From positions 1 through 64,000 of the forward strand of contig CAIZWN010000020.1 in NCBI GenBank assembly GCA_903936705.1: a DNA stretch of 64,000 nt, written 5' to 3'. Both the position numbers and the translations under genes were made by a program. Shown here in pieces: positions 26,807 through 34,881 of this stretch. Below the pieces are notes generated by a model that was given only the letters and a program-made list of their open reading frames with translations, was not told the origin of the DNA and ran no database searches. This DNA is from an uncultured Myxococcales bacterium (GTDB lineage Bacteria > Myxococcota_A > UBA9042 > DTJE01). Every line of letters starts with the position of its first letter. Within the stretch, counting starts at the first letter, position 1.

Positions 26807-27607
26807 GTGACATGCCGGCGCAACGACGTTAGACCCTACGGTGGGCAGGCTACAGTCTACGACCGGGAGTACAGATGCCACGTCCTGGACGTCCGCCTGT
26901 ACCTTGACAGACTGCGCTATCACCGTGTGCGAGGACCGGTTCTCGAACTTGGTGTTGGAACCGGCCGCGTGGCAGCTCCGATAGCCACTGCAGGCTACTC
27001 GGTTACCGGTATTGATCTGTCGGACAGCATGCTGCGCCAGGCACGGCGCCTGCGCGGCGCGCTGGATCCGGCGGTCGCGGCCCGGCTGCGTTTTTGCAAG
27101 GCCGACATGGCTTCATTCCAGTTGAAGGGCACCTTCGCCGCCATTCTAATTCCATTCAGCACGCTGAATCTCCTGCTGGACGACAGCGCGCGGACCACGT
27201 GCCTCGAGCTCTGCCACGATCATCTTGAGCCCGGGGGATTACTATGGCTGGATGCACCCATCCCGCCAAAACCGGGGGCCGACGGGAAGCTTCCCGAACG
27301 ACGCTTCACCAGCAAAATCCCGCTTTCCCGTTATGGGCATGTCATGGAGAAGGAAACAATCGACCGTCCCGACGTAGCACTCGGGATTGATGAAATCACC
27401 TACCGGTACCGCGAAACCCGCGAAGACGATGGCTTGGTAGTGCGCGCCTACGACGTGGTCTTTCAAATGGCACGCCTGTCTCCGGCTGAGGTGCAGGAAG
27501 CCGTCGAGGCAGCGGGCTTCGACGTGATGGAACGGTTCGGCGACTACCTGGGTTCACCCTTCGGGCCAGCCGCCGATCGTCTTGTGATCGAGGCCGTCAG
27601 GCCCTGA
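26807..27607 (+). CDS. Class I SAM-dependent methyltransferase
   Basis: The GTG at 26807 lies 6 nt after GGAGG and gives 266 aa. The SAM-binding motif I is VLELGVGTGRVA, followed by GIDLSDSML (motif II region) and a GGLLWLDAP strand. The N-terminal tyrosine-rich segment (PYGGQATVYDREY) is common in small-molecule methyltransferases of this fold. The substrate cannot be read from sequence. It lies 71 bp after the GGDEF gene, same strand, and 5 bp before the convergent SUI1 gene. Confidence 0.85.
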   Translation: MTCRRNDVRPYGGQATVYDREYRCHVLDVRLYLDRLRYHRVRGPVLELGVGTGRVAAPIATAGYSVTGIDLSDSMLRQARRLRGALDPAVAARLRFCKADMASFQLKGTFAAILIPFSTLNLLLDDSARTTCLELCHDHLEPGGLLWLDAPIPPKPGADGKLPERRFTSKIPLSRYGHVMEKETIDRPDVALGIDEITYRYRETREDDGLVVRAYDVVFQMARLSPAEVQEAVEAAGFDVMERFGDYLGSPFGPAADRLVIEAVRP

Positions 27608-27612
27608 CAGAA

Positions 27613-28083
27613 TCAGCTTCCCCTGACAACCTTCAACACGCCTTTTGAACGCAGCCAGTCTTCAAGACGTTCTCCAGGATCACCCTGCACGGCAACCACA
27701 TCCACTTCTGCCCGAGCCCCGCACCCCAGCGCCCGCGAAATCTCGCGGGCCAGCTGGATCATGGCAGCCTCCCCAAGTCCAAGCCCTTCGATAAGGGTCA
27801 CCGTGCGCCCCCCGTGCCCCTTGCGCTGACGCCGTATGACAACTTTCCCGCAAGTGGACAGATCGACTGGCGAAACAACAATCCCAGCCTGGGTTGACCT
27901 GACGGCATCTTCTTCCGCCCCCGATCCGCAAGCCGATTGCGGCACAAGTCCCGCATTGCGCAACAGATCACCCATCGATGTCCCTCCGCCACGCGGAGGC
28001 ACCGAATGCACCGGGATCCTTCGATCATCGTCCTTGCGTCGCAATATGGCCTCCCGCTCGCCCGCCAGCTTGGCGGATTTCAT
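27613..28083 (-). CDS. yciH: SUI1/YciH family translation factor
   Basis: About 156 aa from ATG 28083, or 162 aa from TTG 28101; neither has a clear ribosome site. The C-terminal 85 residues match the SUI1/eIF1-like fold of bacterial YciH: KVVIRRQRKGHGGRTVTLIEGL, then LAREISRALGCGA and the final GDPGERLEDWLRSKG. The N-terminal part is a basic, low-complexity region. Known members influence start-codon fidelity. It is transcribed divergently from the Na/Pi cotransporter gene, with promoter elements overlapping its 5' end. Confidence 0.85.
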   Translation of the reverse strand: MKSAKLAGEREAILRRKDDDRRIPVHSVPPRGGGTSMGDLLRNAGLVPQSACGSGAEEDAVRSTQAGIVVSPVDLSTCGKVVIRRQRKGHGGRTVTLIEGLGLGEAAMIQLAREISRALGCGARAEVDVVAVQGDPGERLEDWLRSKGVLKVVRGS

Positions 28084-28094
28084 TTGAACGTTAT

Positions 28095-28124
28095 TTGACA
28101 ATTCGATGACATTTTCGTTACAAC
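28095..28124 (+). promoter_or_regulatory. Candidate promoter of the Na/Pi cotransporter gene
   Basis: A perfect -35 TTGACA (28095-28100) is followed at 18 bp by TACAAC (28119-28124). A start site about 7 bp later would fall almost on the ATG at 28132. The transcript would then be leaderless or nearly so, consistent with the absence of a ribosome site before that ATG. Confidence 0.45.
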
Positions 28125-28131
28125 GCCGGGT

Positions 28132-29937
28132 ATGAGCATCACCGAAATACTCGTGATCCTCGCCACCCTGCTTGGGGGCCTGGCCCTTTTCCTGTACGGC
28201 ATGAAGGTTCTCTCAGGCGGTCTGCAGGCGCTGGCCGGGGTAAAACTGCGTGGGCTTCTGGGACGCCTGACTCGCAACCGTGTCGGCGCCTGGGGTGCCG
28301 GGGGATTCCTGGGCCTGCTGGTCCATTCAGGCCCCGGCATCGTGATGGTCGTGGGCTTCGTGGACGCGGGCTTGCTGACGCTGACGGCCGCCATGCCGCT
28401 GGTGCTGGGCATCAACCTGGGCACCACGCTTTCGATGCAGGTCTTTGCATTCTCGATCGGCCCTTTGTGCCACGTCGCGATCGCCGTGGGGCTGTTGCTG
28501 ATGCTGGCTGGCCGCCGCGAATCCATACGGAACATCGGTTCGATGCTTGTAGGTTTCGGCCTGCTGTTTCTGGGCATGGAGACCATGTCCAAGGCGATAG
28601 TCCCGCTGAAGGATGCCGGCGTCTTCACGAGTTTCCTGGCCCAGGCAGACGGAACGACGTTCATTGGAACGCTGACCGGCCTCATGTTCGCCGCGGCAAT
28701 CACCGCCATAATCCAGTCCAGCGGCGCCACCATCGGAATGCTGTTCGCCCTTGCCAGCGCTGGCGTGTTCACGGACATCACGCAAGCATTCCCTCTGGTT
28801 CTGGGTGCCCACATTGGAACCTGCGTGACCGGTCTGTTCGGCAGCCTAGGCACCCACATCGAAGCCCGCCGCACAGCCGTGGCACATCTTCTGTTCAACA
28901 TCATCGGGGCGCTGCTTGCCGCGGCGATGACGCCCGTCTACGTCGAGATGCTTCACTGGATCGGCGGGGACCTCGTGCGTCAGATCGCGAATGCCCACAC
29001 GCTGGTCCAGTTGATCAGCGGCTTGCTGATGCTGCCCCTGACGGGACCCTACGCGCGCCTGGTCCGCTGGGTCACGCCCAGCCGTTCGGGTCCCGCGCCC
29101 CGCAGCTTCCTGGACGAGAGGTACCTCGACACTCCCGAGATGGCAATAGTTGCGGTTATGCAGGAAACGCGACGCATGACCGCCCTTGCCCGCAAGATGT
29201 TCCGGCAGGCCATGGGCGCTCTGGTCGAACGGACTCCAGAGACTTCCGCGATAGTCTCGCGGGAAGAGGCGTCGGTGGACCTTCTGAAGGATGCGATCAA
29301 CGACTACCTGCTGCTGGTGGGCCGTCGACGACTGTCGCGACGTCAGGCAATACTGTTGCAGTACCTTCAGCGCACCGTGGTTGATATCGAACGGATCGGC
29401 GACCATGCCGAGTCGCTGTTTGAAGTCCTGTCCGAGAAGGAGGATCGCCACATCTGGTTCGACGACGAAAGCATGCACCTCCTGGTCCAGCAATACCGTC
29501 GTGTCGATGAGATCCTGGCTCTGGTGGTGGACAGCCTGGACCCGGCGCGATCCGAATTCGGAGAATGCGCCCGGAAGGTGATTGAGGCACGCGAGGCCTA
29601 CCAGACGCAAAGCCTGCGAACGCGCGACATGTACCAGGATCATGTCCTTTCAAGGCGGGCTGATGCAATCAGTGGGATCCTTTATTCCAACATCCTGAAC
29701 ATCATGGACCGCATAGTTCACCATTCTCGCAACATTGCCCGTGTCGAGAACGAGCCTCTGTTTCGCCTGAAACTGTACAAGATCGAGCGCCGCTCAGGCC
29801 GTGAGCGCCGCCCCGCCCAACCGATCGGCAAGGGTATTCGGGTGGATCCCAGCCTGTTCGCCACCGACGACATCGACCTGGAGATCCGCCTGGCCGGCCA
29901 GGTTCAGCTGAAGCCGCCCGAGAAACCCAGGTCCTGA
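28132..29937 (+). CDS. Na/Pi cotransporter family protein with PhoU-like tail
   Basis: A 601-aa protein with about eight to nine membrane helices (residues 5-310) and a helical PhoU-like cytoplasmic domain (about 345-560). It is an NptA/YjbB-type sodium-phosphate carrier. The second repeat keeps the substrate motif IIQSSGAT. The first repeat has VHSGPG where the family has Gln-Ser-Ser-Ser, so transport may be altered or the substrate different. No ribosome site precedes the ATG. PhoU-like tails usually tune phosphate flux. It is a single gene with its own promoter. Confidence 0.87.
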   Translation: MSITEILVILATLLGGLALFLYGMKVLSGGLQALAGVKLRGLLGRLTRNRVGAWGAGGFLGLLVHSGPGIVMVVGFVDAGLLTLTAAMPLVLGINLGTTLSMQVFAFSIGPLCHVAIAVGLLLMLAGRRESIRNIGSMLVGFGLLFLGMETMSKAIVPLKDAGVFTSFLAQADGTTFIGTLTGLMFAAAITAIIQSSGATIGMLFALASAGVFTDITQAFPLVLGAHIGTCVTGLFGSLGTHIEARRTAVAHLLFNIIGALLAAAMTPVYVEMLHWIGGDLVRQIANAHTLVQLISGLLMLPLTGPYARLVRWVTPSRSGPAPRSFLDERYLDTPEMAIVAVMQETRRMTALARKMFRQAMGALVERTPETSAIVSREEASVDLLKDAINDYLLLVGRRRLSRRQAILLQYLQRTVVDIERIGDHAESLFEVLSEKEDRHIWFDDESMHLLVQQYRRVDEILALVVDSLDPARSEFGECARKVIEAREAYQTQSLRTRDMYQDHVLSRRADAISGILYSNILNIMDRIVHHSRNIARVENEPLFRLKLYKIERRSGRERRPAQPIGKGIRVDPSLFATDDIDLEIRLAGQVQLKPPEKPRS

Positions 29938-30015
29938 AAACCGGCTTGGTTCGCAGGCTTGGAAGTCACCCCGAGCCACCGTCGGCCATCGATCGAATAC
30001 ATCTCCAATGCGCTA

Positions 30016-30044
30016 ATGACGCGCTGCGTCTTCCGCGTTACAAT
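30016..30044 (+). promoter_or_regulatory. Candidate promoter of the penicillin acylase family gene
   Basis: ATGACG (30016-30021, four of six matches to TTGACA) is followed at 17 bp by TACAAT (30039-30044, five of six). The predicted start lies about 35 bp before the GGAGG and ATG at 30087. The 149-bp gap holds nothing else recognisable. Confidence 0.4.
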
Positions 30045-30086
30045 TCCTGGCGACTGCCCGTGGCTCACCCTGGATCCGGAGGCTTC

Positions 30087-32450
30087 ATGGACGTTATCGA
30101 GATCCTCGCACGCATCGGCCGACGTGTAATCGTTCGGCTGGACCAGTCTCGCCTGCCCTCCCTGGACGGCACACTTGACCTTCCCGGCCTGTCGGGCCCG
30201 GTCGAGGTTGTCAGGGACCGTTGGGGCGTACCGCACATATATTCGGAGAACCGTAACGACCTCTTCCTGGCGCAAGGCTATGTGCACGCGCAGGACCGCC
30301 TGGCCCAGATGGAACTGGGACGCCGCTTCGGCCTTGGTCGCCTGTCGGAACTGTTCGGTCCTGGCGCCCTTGTCGCAGACAGGGCATCGCGGGTACTTGG
30401 ATTCGCGCGTCTGGCCAGCCTGGACCGGCAACTCGTTTCGCCAGACATGCTGGACGGGATGCAGTCCTACTGTAAGGGTGTCAACGCCTTCTTGAATGAC
30501 GCCGCCTTCAAGGCACCCGTTGAACTCTTCCTGGCACGCTGGCACCCCGAACCTTGGACACCGCACGACTGCCTTGCCTGGGCTAGGGTCATGTACTGGC
30601 AATTGTGTCGAGGCTGGTCGAACGAAGTCGTCAGGGCCATGCTGGTCGAGGCCGTGGGGCCCGAAGCCGCCGCTGAACTGGAGATCGGCCCGATCCCCGG
30701 GGAGATTCCGACCCTCCCCGACGGCATCGAGGTCCGCAAGGTTGACCCGTCCCGGCTGGTGCCAGGCTCCGGCCTAGCCGCCGCTCGCGGAATGGGCAGC
30801 AACGCATGGGCACTGTCGCCCGAACGGACGACCACCGGCGGGGCAATCGTCGCGAACGACATGCACATGCCCCTGATGCAACCCTCCTTCTGGTACGAAA
30901 ACCACCTAGTGGGAGGAGGCCTGGATGTCACTGGCGTATCCCTGCCGGGAATCCCCCTGGTGCTTGTGGGCCACAACGCCCGAATCGCCTGGGGAATGAC
31001 CCTCGCCCACACGGATGCCGAGGACACTTTCGTCGAGCGGTTCGACCCTGCGGACCCTCACCGCTACGAGATCCCAGGCGGCTGGGCCCAAGCCGACGTG
31101 CTGCGCGAGGAGATCCGCGTCCGTGGACGCCTGAAACCCCATGTAGAGGAGGTCGTGACAACCCGCCACGGCCCGATCATCTCGGACCTCTTCGGCGCCA
31201 TCCACCAGCGACTGGCCCTGCAATCCACAGCATTGACCCCATGTGAAGCGGCGCGAGGCTTCCTGTTGCTGAACACCGCGACCGGATGGGACGACTTCGT
31301 CGAGGCAATGCGCTGCATCACGACGCCTCCGCTGAATATCGTGTACGGGGACGTGGACGGCAACATCGGCTACTGGAACGCCGGAACATTGCCCGTGCGT
31401 TCGTCCGGACTGGGCGATTTGCCTTCACCTGGCTGGACAGGCCAAGGAGACTGGGTCGGAACCATCCCGTTCGACGAGATGCCCCACGCCCTGAACCCTG
31501 CTCGCGGGTACGTCGTGTCGTGCAACCACAGCCTGGTACCTGAAGGCTACCCGCATTTCCTGGGGCGTACGTTCATCAGCGGGGCCCGCGCCCGCCGCGT
31601 GCACCAGTTCATCGAGGAACGCGGGCGCCTTGGGATCCAGGACTGCCGCCTGCTGCAAGCCGACGTAACCAGCCTGCCGGCCCAGGAGTTCGTGCGATGC
31701 CTGGACGGTCTGCCAGACGGCTCCGACCCGGACGTGCGCCTTGCACTGGAACTCCTGAGGGCATGGGACGGACGCCTGACCGAGGGATCTGCTGCAGCGG
31801 CTGTCTACGAGGCAACACGCCACTGCACCATGCGACTCCTCATCGAGCCGGCCCTCGGCCAGGACCTGGCTTCGCGTGTGATGGGACTTGGCTTCGACCC
31901 GGCCGTAAACCTGACCAATGAGTTCTATGGATTCGACATCCACGTACTCTTGCGACTGCTGGGCGATCCGGACTCGTCCTGGATCCGGAAGGCTGGCGGA
32001 AGGGAAGCCGTGCTGCGGGCAGGCATGAAAGCGGCTGTAGGAAAGCTGCGCGACCGGCTGGGACATGACCCTTCGGCCTGGCGATGGGGCGATCTGCACG
32101 GGGCCACATTTACCCATATGCTGGGGGATCAGGCACCTTTGGATCGTCTGCTGAACATCGGACCGGTACCTGTGGGAGGCGATTCAGATACACCGAACCA
32201 GACAGCCATGATGCCCGACCGACCTTATGGCACACGAGCGTGGGCGCCTACGTTCCGCCAGATCATCGATCTGGCCGATCTGTCGCGCTCGCTGGTTATT
32301 CACGCCCCGGGACAGTCGGGTCATTTTGCCAGCCCCCATTTTTCCGACCTGCTTGAGACGTGGCGCCGCTGCGAACATCATCCCATGCTGTGGACGCGGC
32401 AGCAGGTGGACGCCGATTCGATCCATACACTGTGGCTGAAGCCGGTCTGA
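30087..32450 (+). CDS. Penicillin acylase family N-terminal-nucleophile hydrolase
   Basis: The ATG at 30087 is 5-6 nt after GGAGG and gives 787 aa. The fold is that of penicillin G acylase: an alpha part (VEVVRDRWGVPHIY, QGYVHAQDRLAQMEL), then the self-cleavage site Gly-Ser238-Asn-Ala-Trp. Ser238 becomes the nucleophile at the new beta-chain N-terminus. CNHSLVPEGYP and PGQSGH are later family marks. Substrates may be acylated amines or quorum-sensing acyl-homoserine lactones. There is no signal peptide, unlike periplasmic relatives, so it may act in the cytoplasm. It converges on the DUF1573 gene, 14 bp apart. Confidence 0.9.
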   Translation: MDVIEILARIGRRVIVRLDQSRLPSLDGTLDLPGLSGPVEVVRDRWGVPHIYSENRNDLFLAQGYVHAQDRLAQMELGRRFGLGRLSELFGPGALVADRASRVLGFARLASLDRQLVSPDMLDGMQSYCKGVNAFLNDAAFKAPVELFLARWHPEPWTPHDCLAWARVMYWQLCRGWSNEVVRAMLVEAVGPEAAAELEIGPIPGEIPTLPDGIEVRKVDPSRLVPGSGLAAARGMGSNAWALSPERTTTGGAIVANDMHMPLMQPSFWYENHLVGGGLDVTGVSLPGIPLVLVGHNARIAWGMTLAHTDAEDTFVERFDPADPHRYEIPGGWAQADVLREEIRVRGRLKPHVEEVVTTRHGPIISDLFGAIHQRLALQSTALTPCEAARGFLLLNTATGWDDFVEAMRCITTPPLNIVYGDVDGNIGYWNAGTLPVRSSGLGDLPSPGWTGQGDWVGTIPFDEMPHALNPARGYVVSCNHSLVPEGYPHFLGRTFISGARARRVHQFIEERGRLGIQDCRLLQADVTSLPAQEFVRCLDGLPDGSDPDVRLALELLRAWDGRLTEGSAAAAVYEATRHCTMRLLIEPALGQDLASRVMGLGFDPAVNLTNEFYGFDIHVLLRLLGDPDSSWIRKAGGREAVLRAGMKAAVGKLRDRLGHDPSAWRWGDLHGATFTHMLGDQAPLDRLLNIGPVPVGGDSDTPNQTAMMPDRPYGTRAWAPTFRQIIDLADLSRSLVIHAPGQSGHFASPHFSDLLETWRRCEHHPMLWTRQQVDADSIHTLWLKPV

Positions 32451-32464
32451 TCAGACGCGTGAAA

Positions 32465-33595
32465 TCAGTGCCGCGGCGGCGTCACGGCTGGCCTGGCAGG
32501 TGCCGGACTGGGCGCTATCCCCTTGGGCTTGCCCATCTTGGCAATCGACGCGGCAGGATCGCTGACAAGGTATGGAATGGCCATTCGAGGCTGATCCTTC
32601 CGGTCCGTCAACACGTAGACCAACCCGCTGGATGTCTTGGGTGCCTTCCGCAGAACGATCCGGACAAGCCAGCCCTGTCCCTGCGGAGCCACCGTCCCGG
32701 CCAAAGCCCCGGCTGGGTCTTCGACCTTCAACAGGCTGAACGGCTTCCCGGACGCGGACGAGACTCGCATCGTGATCTCGGGGAACGGCAGCCCCTTCTC
32801 GAATGGCGACAGAACAGCAGTCGGCGGCATGACGTCGAGGTCTCCACCAACCTTTGCCCGTACCTGCAGGGTCAATTCAGGGGCCTCCGGCACGCCGGTC
32901 GCAACAGTCACTCTGCCGCTGACCTGGGCCGGAATGGGGCCTGCCGTCAAAGTCACCGCAATGGCATCAGATCCGCCGTCCTTGACCAGTTCGGCCTTCA
33001 GCAGCAAGGGATCCGACACTTTCAGGCCCGACAGATGCAGCGAACCTGGTTTCATCGCCTCGATACGCACCTTTTCGGTACGCACGGTCCCTTCGGGTAT
33101 CCGACCAAAATCCAGGAAAGGCTTCTCGAATCCGACCAGCACGTCGATGCGCCCCTTCATCGTCAGGGTAAGCTTCGGACTGGTCGCGGAGTCCGTTGTG
33201 ACATCGACGGTCTTGGTCAATGCCCCACGGCGGCCCTTCGTGTGAATCTTGACCTCGATCTGTCCTTCCCCACCCGGGGGAAGCTCGGCCGCCGAGACGA
33301 CGGCCGCTGTGCAGCCTCAACCACCCCTCGCATTCAGGATTCTCAGAACCCCGTCCCCGACATTCTTCACCACGAAGGTATGGGAAACCTCCTGGCCCTC
33401 CATCACGGCACCCCAGTCATGCTCGGGCGTGGAGCATGCGATCACCCCGTTTCCCTTTGCCGCCGCAGCGCCCACAACATCGACTGCGACCACAACCCCG
33501 GCGCCTGTATCCGAACCAACCACGCCGCCCGTGCAAGCAGCAACGGCCAGCAAGGCCGCCGCCCAGATTCCCGACGTCCACCCATGAACCTTCAT
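32465..33595 (-). CDS. DUF1573-type lipoprotein with in-frame UGA: candidate selenoprotein
   Basis: Seen: ATG 33595 (GGAGG 5 nt upstream) opens a lipoprotein with lipobox Cys21. Codon 93 (33319-33317) is TGA, yet the same frame stays open and homologous to 32465 (376 codons). Before it the sequence reads ILNARGG; after it GCTAAVVSAAELPPGG. Known: DUF1573 (ASH/HYDIN-like) proteins have a conserved Cys-Gly-Cys-Thr here, so UGA replaces exactly the first Cys. Two further ASH-like beta domains follow (to about residue 355), then a Pro-rich tail. A SECIS-like hairpin starts 10 nt past the UGA. Inference: selenocysteine is inserted, giving an exported Sec-Gly-Cys redox-type motif. Alternatives are a TGC-to-TGA pseudogene mutation or a sequencing error. 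No selABC or selC is in the window. Confidence 0.72.
33286..33306 (-). promoter_or_regulatory. Candidate bacterial SECIS hairpin
   Basis: Counting from the base after the UGA, nt 11-18 (CGGCCGUC) pair with nt 24-31 (GGCGGCCG) in eight pairs, one of them G-U. This leaves the loop GUCUC at nt 19-23. A lower stem can form between nt 1-4 and 32-35. A stem of this size, a small loop opening with G, and a loop about 18 nt from the UGA all fit the bacterial SECIS description. A second hairpin, CUUCCCC/GGGGAAG with loop CGGGU (33265-33283), begins 33 nt past the UGA and is a less well placed alternative. Confidence 0.55.
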
Positions 33596-33744
33596 GTGAA
33601 CCTCCACAACAGGGAACGAACCTCGTCCCTGATCGGTATCAGGCTGCAACGATAACGATGCAGGCTTTCAGGCGCAAGATCACCGGCAGCTTCCGTCCGT
33701 TCGCACACGCAAATCCTGAAGTTAACTGGCAGCTTCCACGCGGA

Positions 33745-34416
33745 TCAGGTTCGCGACCCCATCGTGCGTCGCCACTGGACCACCGGCCACCCTCGGCGCC
33801 ACGCGGTCCAACGAAGGCGAGGGTCCGGATTCACAGCGACCGGCCGCCCGACAGCCTCCAGCAGAGGCTGATCCGACGTGCTGTCGCTGTAGAAAGCGCA
33901 TGCATCAAGGCCAATGCCAGCCTTCGCAGCATAAGCCTCGGCCAACGTTCGCTTGTTCACGCCATAAGGAATCGGCCTATCCCAGTCATCGATGAACCTG
34001 CCATCGCGAACGTGCTGGCGAAAGGCCACAACCCCGTCGATCGGCGCAACCTGGGAAAACCGCTCCAGCAGCCATGCCGAGGATGCTGACAGCAGGACCA
34101 CGGCCTCACCCGCGGCGCGATGCGCCTGCATGCACGCAATGCCGTCGACATGAATGTGCGGCTTCACGCAATCCCGAAACGCCTCGTCCAGGATCGCGCA
34201 ACAGCCGTCGAACGATGTTCCGACAAACGGCCGAACACCCATCGCGTAAACCCGTTCATAGTCCAGAATACCCAGGTGATGTCGAAGATGGGCCACTGCG
34301 ATTCGCACCATGTCCCGCCGTGTCAGGATGCCCTCCCGACGAAGAATTCCGGTGCAATGAAAAGCAGTCGAACCCTGTACCAGAGTGTGATCAACGTCGA
34401 AGAACGCAATGCCCAT
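33745..34416 (-). CDS. HAD-superfamily phosphatase (subfamily IB type)
   Basis: The ATG at 34416 shares its A with the stop of the upstream small lipoprotein gene (TGATG) and gives 223 aa. Motif I is Asp7-Val-Asp9-His-Thr, motif II is LLSASS, a Lys follows in GVNKRTLAE, and motif III is YSDSTSDQPLLEAVG then VAVNPDPRL. This is the SerB-like HAD-IB pattern seen in phosphoserine-type and lipid-phosphate phosphatases. The substrate is unknown. It is cytoplasmic, with no signal peptide. Confidence 0.85.
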   Translation of the reverse strand: MGIAFFDVDHTLVQGSTAFHCTGILRREGILTRRDMVRIAVAHLRHHLGILDYERVYAMGVRPFVGTSFDGCCAILDEAFRDCVKPHIHVDGIACMQAHRAAGEAVVLLSASSAWLLERFSQVAPIDGVVAFRQHVRDGRFIDDWDRPIPYGVNKRTLAEAYAAKAGIGLDACAFYSDSTSDQPLLEAVGRPVAVNPDPRLRWTAWRRGWPVVQWRRTMGSRT

Positions 34417-34646
34417 CACTTCGTCTCGGACTCGGGCGCGTAGGTCTTGTACATCGCCCCGCACGCGGTGATTTCCGCCTCGGTGTTCGCGCGACGAGCA
34501 GCAGCGCGAGCCGTCCGACAATCCTCATCGCTGGTTCCCTCGGTCCGACAAGTCAATTCTGCAAGACGATGACAATTGTTCTTGGCACAACCCACCAGGC
34601 CGGCCGATGCCAGCGCCAACACCACGCACAGGCTGGCACCTCGCAT
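34416..34646 (-). CDS. Small Cys-rich lipoprotein
   Basis: A 76-aa predicted lipoprotein: GGAGGG 6 nt before ATG 34646, signal peptide, lipobox Leu-Val-Gly-Cys20. The mature part has four more Cys (CHRLAELTC, EDC, ITAC), suggesting two disulfides. I do not recognise a family. It is translationally coupled to the HAD phosphatase downstream and divergent from the porin gene. A longer start at 34691 would spoil the signal peptide. Confidence 0.72.
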   Translation of the reverse strand: MRGASLCVVLALASAGLVGCAKNNCHRLAELTCRTEGTSDEDCRTARAAARRANTEAEITACGAMYKTYAPESETK

Positions 34647-34823
34647 GCTTTTCCCTCCTCCCCGCCGGACTGCGGCGCGTGTCCCTGGCATAACCTATCC
34701 GAACGCGATGGTCCCCCGGAACTACAGTCCATGTCAACGTCGGTTGAACCAACAAAAGGATCCGGCCAATTCCGGGAACAAACGCGCCTTGCCCTTCAAT
34801 CGCGTTCTTTTATTCAAACAGGG

Positions 34824-34851
34824 TTGACTAGCGCACCGACCACAATAGGAT
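34824..34851 (+). promoter_or_regulatory. Candidate promoter of the porin gene
   Basis: TTGACT (34824-34829) and TAGGAT (34846-34851) are 16 bp apart, 30 bp before the ATG at 34882, with GGGAGG between. The rest of the 235-bp divergent gap shows no other structure. Confidence 0.45.
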
Positions 34852-34881
34852 CAGCGCACTCGGTTTCCCTGGGAGGAATCC

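Noticed and set aside
32445-32456. Perfect palindrome GTCTGATCAGAC at the penicillin acylase stop codon
   Set aside because: It is only 12 bp with no loop or T-run, so it is not convincing as a terminator, and it is partly coding.
32465-33220. A separate 251-aa gene starting inside the DUF1573 locus
   Set aside because: Its start is an internal TTG without a ribosome site, and it is in phase with and continuous in homology to the upstream part across a single UGA.
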